DNA from: Ursus arctos
Lineage: Eukaryota > Chordata > Mammalia > Carnivora > Ursidae
DNA length: 64,000 bases
Assembly (NCBI RefSeq): GCF_023065955.2
Contig: NW_026623056.1
Coordinates: forward strand, 89,341,256 to 89,405,255
Reading direction: 5' to 3'
Positions 59,201 through 64,000 of this stretch are shown here, in pieces (positions within the stretch are counted from its first letter, which is position 1; each line of letters begins with the position of its first letter). The position numbers and the translations under genes were made by a program. The notes beneath the pieces were generated by a model. That model did not search any database, was not told the origin of the DNA, and saw only the letters and a program-made list of their open reading frames with translations.

Positions 59201-60475
59201 CAAGAGAATGCAAGGGAGTTCGTTTTGTTGTCTAGAGTGTGTGGCCTGCCTCCCCAGTCTCACCCAAGGTCCAGAACTCAGAGGATGTCCTGAGGCCCCT
59301 CTCCGTTCCCGTTTGTCGCCGCAGCCTGGTGTGCTGCTGGAAGCTCTGCTGTTTCTCTTTCTCCCGACAGAAGCCCTCTGCGGGTCCTGACACTCAGCAG
59401 CCACCAGGAAGGGGAAGTCCCCTGGGGGAATAGTGGACGGCCATTGTCACATCATCTCAGAGTGACTCCTCTGTGTTTGGAATCTTAGTTCATTAGTCCC
59501 TCATATTGCTTCACAGTTCTCGGATGCTTTGCAAACATAATTTTGTAATTTATCCACTTTTTTTGTGGTTGTTGCAGTAGAAGCATCGGCCTGCCATGAC
59601 CGCTACGTCCTACCCCGAGGAAGAAGCTGATCTCTTCCTCTAAAAGAAAATATCTCCATTTGTTTTCTTGTTTCTAAGTCCTCTGGGGTCCTGCTCCGTG
59701 AAGTATATGTTCTTTCCCTGGAATCTCTCTTTGCTCCTGTTCTTTACCAACAAGCAGCTTTACGTCTTTGCTCTCCTGAACGAGTCTAGTGTTTGCAACC
59801 CTGACACCCTTTAAACCAGCCTCCCACTCCCCTTCCACTCCAGTGCTGGAGTGGCCTTCGCCTCATCTCCCACCTGGGTCCTTACCCTCTAGGGTCTGAA
59901 AACCCCCTGTAAGGCCCTGTAGTGACGCCTCTAGCAACCTCGTGACAAAGCCCAGAGGCTTCTTCTCCACTGGCCCCGCAGCCAAACATGTGGCAACTTC
60001 TACCGCTGGAGACGCCGCTGCTCTTCGGTGTTTCCCTCGAGGCACCTGTGTGGGTACAACTTTTGCCACCTGCTGTGCTCTTTTCTCTCCTTACTGGGTG
60101 TTCCCTCCGAATTTCACTAACACCCAGGGCTTTCCCTTCCGTTTCTGTTTGAGTGATTCCTCAATTTTCTTCTGTCATCTCTTCCCTTTCCCTTGGGCCA
60201 CAAACCAGATTTCAAGGGCTTATCAGACATCTCCGTATGATTGGCCCATTACTACCCTAAACACAGTATTTTGACTTGAAATTTTATTTTCATAATCTCT
60301 GTTTATTCTTCAAGACTCAGCTCATGCTTCCCTTCCGCCTGCATCCCCCTGTGGTCCCAGCAGGCTGCGTGGTGTAGGATGGGGCGGGTTTCTCTGTGCT
60401 CCCTGTGAGTCCCTGGCACGGCGTTCACACTCCACAGCCCATTATCTGCGAGCTGTCTCTCCTGTCTCCCTAGAA
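56210..60475. other. Intergenic unique sequence, possible conserved blocks
   Basis: AT-rich, largely free of recognisable repeats, notably 56800-58100. I find no exon, RNA gene or splice-flanked frame. The frames at 59093-59404 and 59942-60274 look like chance. Confidence 0.4.
60300..60475 (+). repeat. L2 fragment
   Basis: TTCAAGACTCAGCTCATGC, CTTCCCTTCCGCCTGCATCC has the L2 phrase order. Confidence 0.5.
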
Positions 60476-60600
60476 CACTGGTTCTCAACTGGGGGGGGGG
60501 GTGTCACGCTATTCTCCCACCTCTGAAGAAATGTGACAATGTATGGAGATGGTCTAAGTTGTGATGCTTCGGACACTGCTACTGGCACCCAAGGACGAAG
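60476..60600 (+). mobile_element. hAT MITE fragment (MER20/MER5-like)
   Basis: ACTGGTTCTCAACTGGGGGG at the start, then AATGTATGGAGATGGTCTAAG. Diverged, with an 11-G run replacing the usual few G. Confidence 0.55.
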
Positions 60601-60829
60601 GGGCGGGGCTGGGCTGGGCTGGGCATCTCAGAGCGCACAAGTCAGCCCCACAGCAAAGACATCCAGTGTCTAGCGCTGAGAAGCCACATGACACGATCAG
60701 CCTTTCAGAAAATAGCGACGGGTTTTCCTGTCCGTGAACCCACAGTGCTCCACTCACTGTGTGCGCTCAGTAAATGTCTGTTAAATGTCTGAAAGAAAAG
60801 GAACTCATTACATCCACTCTGCTACCTTA

Positions 60830-61170
60830 ACTCATTTTCTTGATTCTGTAATACCTTACTCTTTGTTTACTAAAATCTTCATTTTCCTTTTTGTTCACTA
60901 AAGTCTTATACACGGTTCAGCTCAAACACTAAGAGCTCTCCATGGGGTCTGTCGCCGTCCCTCCCGAACTGCTCTCTCTCCTGCGTGTGCCCACAGCAGT
61001 GCACCTGCATCATTCATCCCTCTTCCAGAGAAGTACAGTCATTTGCTTCCATTGTCACCTTCCTCAGTGATTCCTAAGTCCCCTGGGAGCACGGTTGGCT
61101 ACCCGCTCTTTTTAGAAGACTCCAAGGGCCCACACGGTCCTCCGGAGAGTGGGTCTGTGTTTCATCATGA
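60830..61170 (+). repeat. L2 fragment
   Basis: Weak L2-like phrase order including CACGGTTCAGCTCAAACAC and GTCCCCTGGGAGCACGGTTGG. Confidence 0.4.
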
Positions 61171-61326
61171 ATAAATTGACTCATGCTGCCAAATGGCCCT
61201 CAGTCTCTCCCGGGCTGGAGTTCTTTCTGTGTACCAAGCTGCAGCCCCTAAAATGAAGCAGAAACCAACGGATTATTTGAATCTCCTGATTGGTGTCCTC
61301 TGTTTTCTGATAATAAATGCCTAATT

Positions 61327-61537
61327 CAGGGCGCCTGGGTGGCTCAGTCAGTTAAGCATCTGCCTTCAGCTCGGGTCATAGGCCTGGAGTCCTGGGCTCG
61401 AGCCCCGCATTGGGCTCCCTGCTCAGCGGGGAGCCTGCTTCTCCCTCTATCCCTCTCCCCCATTCATGTTCTCTCTCTCTTTCTGCTCTCTCTCTAATAA
61501 ATAAATAAATAAATAAATAAATAATATTAAAAAAAAA
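61327..61537 (+). mobile_element. Full-length Can-SINE
   Basis: Begins GGGCGCCTGGGTGGCTCAGT, with AGTTAAGCATCTGCCTTCAG (A-box region), CCTGGGCTCGAGCCCCGCAT (B-box region), AGCGGGGAGCCTGCTTCTCC, a CT-rich part, then (AAAT)n and an A tail. This tRNA-Lys-derived SINE is carnivore-specific. Words ATGCCTAATT at 61317-61326 and ACACCTAATT at 61537-61546 look like a target duplication with two changes. Confidence 0.96.
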
Positions 61538-61539
61538 CA

Positions 61540-62730
61540 CCTAATTGGGAGCTGGAGGGCTGGTGATTCCCTATAGTATTTATAAAACAAATTCCAACAA
61601 AAGGACTTCCAAAAACATCTTGCTTAATAACAGCAATTTATACAGAATATACGAAATTAATATATATCTTTCCGTAATGATGGATAATTTTTATTTTAGT
61701 GTATAAATATCAGTATGTTTGCAAAAAAAAATCGTGTATCACTAAATCGTCACAGCTGGCTTACTGTGCTGAAGGTAGCGAATATTGCCGCCCCCAAACA
61801 TGCCGCTTTGGCATAGGGATTATTTTGAACTGAAGACAGAACAGATATAAGAAAAGCTCTCTGCTCTTGCCCAGTTGCCTAAAAGCGGGGTATGCATTTG
61901 TGAAGATGTCCCCTTCTGCACTCGCTATGAGGAAGGACAGATGTTAATTCCTGGAGACACGTCTGGACCTTTACTGGCCCTGAGACCACCCCAGAAGAAT
62001 CTATGTAGCAAGCTTTACTAGCTAGTCCTATTTTCCATTGGTTTCTCCACATATTTGTCTTCCCAGAATTTGCCACCTCTAGAAGCTCGAGTCCCTTTCC
62101 TGTGTCTTATTGTTTCTCTGAGGATGTGTTGTTCTCTTATTAAGATGCTACTGACGCCAAGTTCTAACGATCCCTTCGAGTTCCTCGTCACCGGGTACCT
62201 GCATGTGTACATATGTGGCATGTAAGCTTCTGTCTGTTTTTCTCCTGTTAATCTGTTTTTTTGTCAGCCTAATTTGCAGAATTCCAGCCAAGGAACCTAA
62301 GATGGGCAGAGGAAAATGTTCCTGTATTGTGCCTCCAAACCATCACGATCAAGGCTGGAGGTCTGGCAGTTCACGGAACAAGCCCTACGGGCTGACACCG
62401 GGCAGAGAGCAGTGAGCAGCGCGCTCCTTCACAGACAGACACATCCTTCTCGCCGGTGCCTCGTTCGTGTTCTTTGATGGTGGGTTTGAATTTCTGAAAT
62501 TGTCTAAAATCATTCAGAGTTGAGAACAGAGACCAAAGGGAGCCATGTGCCCTCTCTAGCTCACCCCTCAAGTTAGAAATGGGGCTTAGATAAAACACTG
62601 AACCCTGTGTTTCTGGAATCACTTACAAACAAGTCCAAAAAGCTATTCCAACATTGCTTTATATGTTTCAGCATCACCGGACAGCTTCCAGAGACTCCAG
62701 GCAGCTACTCAGAGTGTCAAACTCACGTTG
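61540..62730. other. Intergenic, no gene seen
   Basis: AT-rich unique sequence; nothing recognised. Confidence 0.4.
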
Positions 62731-62732
62731 AT

Positions 62733-62972
62733 ATACAAACGCTGTTGGTGGGAATGCAAGCTGGTGCAGCCACTCTGGAAAACACTATGGAGGCTCCTCA
62801 GGACGTTGAAAATAGAGCTATCCTACAATCCAACAATTGCATTACTGGGTATTTACCCCAAAGATACAGATGTAGTGAAATGAAGGGGCACCTGCACCCC
62901 AATGTTCACAGCAACAATGTCTACAATAGCCAGACTGTGGAAGGAGCTGAGATGTCCTTCAACAGATGAATG
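62733..62972 (+). mobile_element. L1 (ORF2 end), part left of the LTR
   Basis: ACGCTGTTGGTGGGAATGCA, TGGAAAACACTATGGAGGCT, CTATCCTACAATCCAACAAT and GGTATTTACCCCAAAGATAC are ORF2 C-terminal sequence in sense orientation. It ends in GATGAATG where the LTR begins, and continues at 63573. Confidence 0.93.
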
Positions 62973-63572
62973 TGATGAGGGAACAGAAGGCAAGCTGAGG
63001 ACAAAGCAGAAACTGACCCCCCCCCCCCCATAGGATGTATGTGACATTCCTCAGCACTCCTGGCTGCCCTGAAGGACAAAGAAATAGTTAACCTATAGAT
63101 ACCATAATCCTGCAGGACTTGAGTCTCCTTCAGTTTACAAATGTCTTTAGCAGTTTACAGGAACAAAGCATTTCTATCACTAACGGAGCTTCCGGAAGGG
63201 AATGTAGATACAATTAACTGTCCTTATAATCTGCAGCCTCCAGGAAGTGCCCAACTATCTTAATGTTAATGCTTTGCTAGAGGTAAAAACAACCTTCACT
63301 TGACAATGGCAAGGCCTCCGGTATCCTGTGAATCTTCCTTAACATATGAAAGTATTTTCTCAACCTCCCTTTTTCCTCACCTCCCCCGACCCCATAGTAT
63401 ATAATCAGCCACCCCTCACAGCCCTGGTGTGGCAGCTCTTTCTGCTCACGGGTCCTGTCCCTGTGCTTTCATAAACCACCAGTTTTGCACCAAAGATGTC
63501 TCAAGAATTCTTTCTTGGTCGTCAGCTCCGGTCCACCCCACTGAACCTCACCGATATCCCACAACCTCATCA
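62973..63572 (+). mobile_element. Solo LTR of a gammaretrovirus-like (ERV1) element
   Basis: Exactly 600 bases with inverted ends TGATGAGG and CCTCATCA, flanked by the 4-bp duplication AATG (62969-62972 and 63573-63576). Removing the LTR and one AATG restores the L1 sequence. A TATATAA box lies at 63398-63404, followed by GCAGCTCTTTCTGC and CATAAA (63470-63475) as a possible poly(A) signal, with TCTCAAGAATTCTTTCTTGG in the downstream part. No gag, pol or env sequence is present. A 13-C run lies at 63017. I assign it to the ERV1 class from the 4-bp duplication and layout. Confidence 0.92.
63017..63029. repeat. C13 run within the LTR
   Basis: Thirteen consecutive C in the U3-like part of the solo LTR. 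Confidence 0.9.
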
Positions 63573-64000
63573 AATGGATAAAGAAGATGTGGTCCATATA
63601 CACAACGGAATATTACTCAGCCATCAGAAAGGATGAATACTGACCATTTACATCAATGTGGATGGAACTGGAGGGGATTATGCTGAGTGAAATAAGTCAG
63701 TCAGAGAAAGACAATTATCACATGGTTTCACTCATATTGGAGTATAAGAAATAGTACAGAGGATCATAGGGGAAGGGAGGGGAAACTGGGAAGAACTTAG
63801 AGAGGGAGACAAAGCATGAGAGACTCTTGACTTTGGGAAACAAACTGAGGACTGCGGAAAGGGAGGTGGGTGGGGGAGGGGGAGACAGGGTGATGGGTGT
63901 CGAGGAGGGTGCATGATGTGATGAACACTGGGGGTTACACGCAGCTGATGAATCATGGAACACTACATCTGAAGGTAACGATGTGCTATATGTTGGCTAA
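63573..64000 (+). mobile_element. L1, part right of the LTR, cut by window end
   Basis: Resumes with GGATAAAGAAGATGTGGTCC, GAATATTACTCAGCCATCAG, AACTGGAGGGGATTATGCTG and GTGAAATAAGTCAGTCAGAG, then the 3' UTR with CATGAGAGACTCTTGACTTT. The window ends just before the expected tail. Confidence 0.94.

Noticed and set aside
31391..64000. Search for exons of the next gene (DSCAM in human)
   Set aside because: No frame on the minus strand shows immunoglobulin or fibronectin domains or matching splice sites; the gene probably lies beyond the window.

Overview
This window is carnivore nuclear DNA, most likely from a caniform (arctoid-type) species. Three tRNA-derived Can-SINEs (29990-30165, 37457-37880, 61327-61537) and several carnivore-type L1 3' ends support this. 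The only protein-coding gene I can support is PCP4 (Purkinje cell protein 4, PEP-19), on the + strand. Two of its three coding exons are here: exon 2 (4326-4377) and terminal exon 3 (30983-31110 coding, 3' UTR to about 31390). Coding exon 1, which carries only the first three codons, lies before the window. Most other open frames are products of low-complexity repeats or of chance.

Layout. 1-4325 is the end of intron 1, with a perfect 3x39-bp minisatellite and a young L1 3' fragment with an 18-bp target-site duplication. 4378-30982 is intron 2 (26.6 kb). It is mostly unique DNA with two CpG-rich patches (4801-5100, 22481-22740), a palindromic old repeat (13676-13880), MaLR LTR fragments (21682-22066, 25273-25578), and a cluster of unstable simple repeats (23485-24700 CA/TG-rich, 29120-29445 TATC-type). 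31391-64000 is intergenic DNA downstream of PCP4. In human the next gene in this direction is DSCAM, but I see no exon of it here.

The intergenic part is a record of insertions. It holds a SINE with a 250-bp pentanucleotide expansion (37457-37880), an LTR inside another LTR-like element (43508-44350), an L1 whose 5' half is inverted (47629-49728), several hAT-type MITEs, older L1, L2 and MIR pieces, and at the right edge an L1 split by a complete 600-bp solo retroviral LTR with a 4-bp target duplication (62973-63572). Two 97-bp direct repeats 1978 bp apart (33047 and 35025) are not explained by any family I recognise.

Function: the gene product is a small calmodulin-binding IQ protein. Nothing in the window looks like an operon, a CRISPR array or a new multi-gene system. 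The observations most worth checking are the intronic CpG patches, the 97-bp duplication, and the structural histories of the L1 and LTR insertions.
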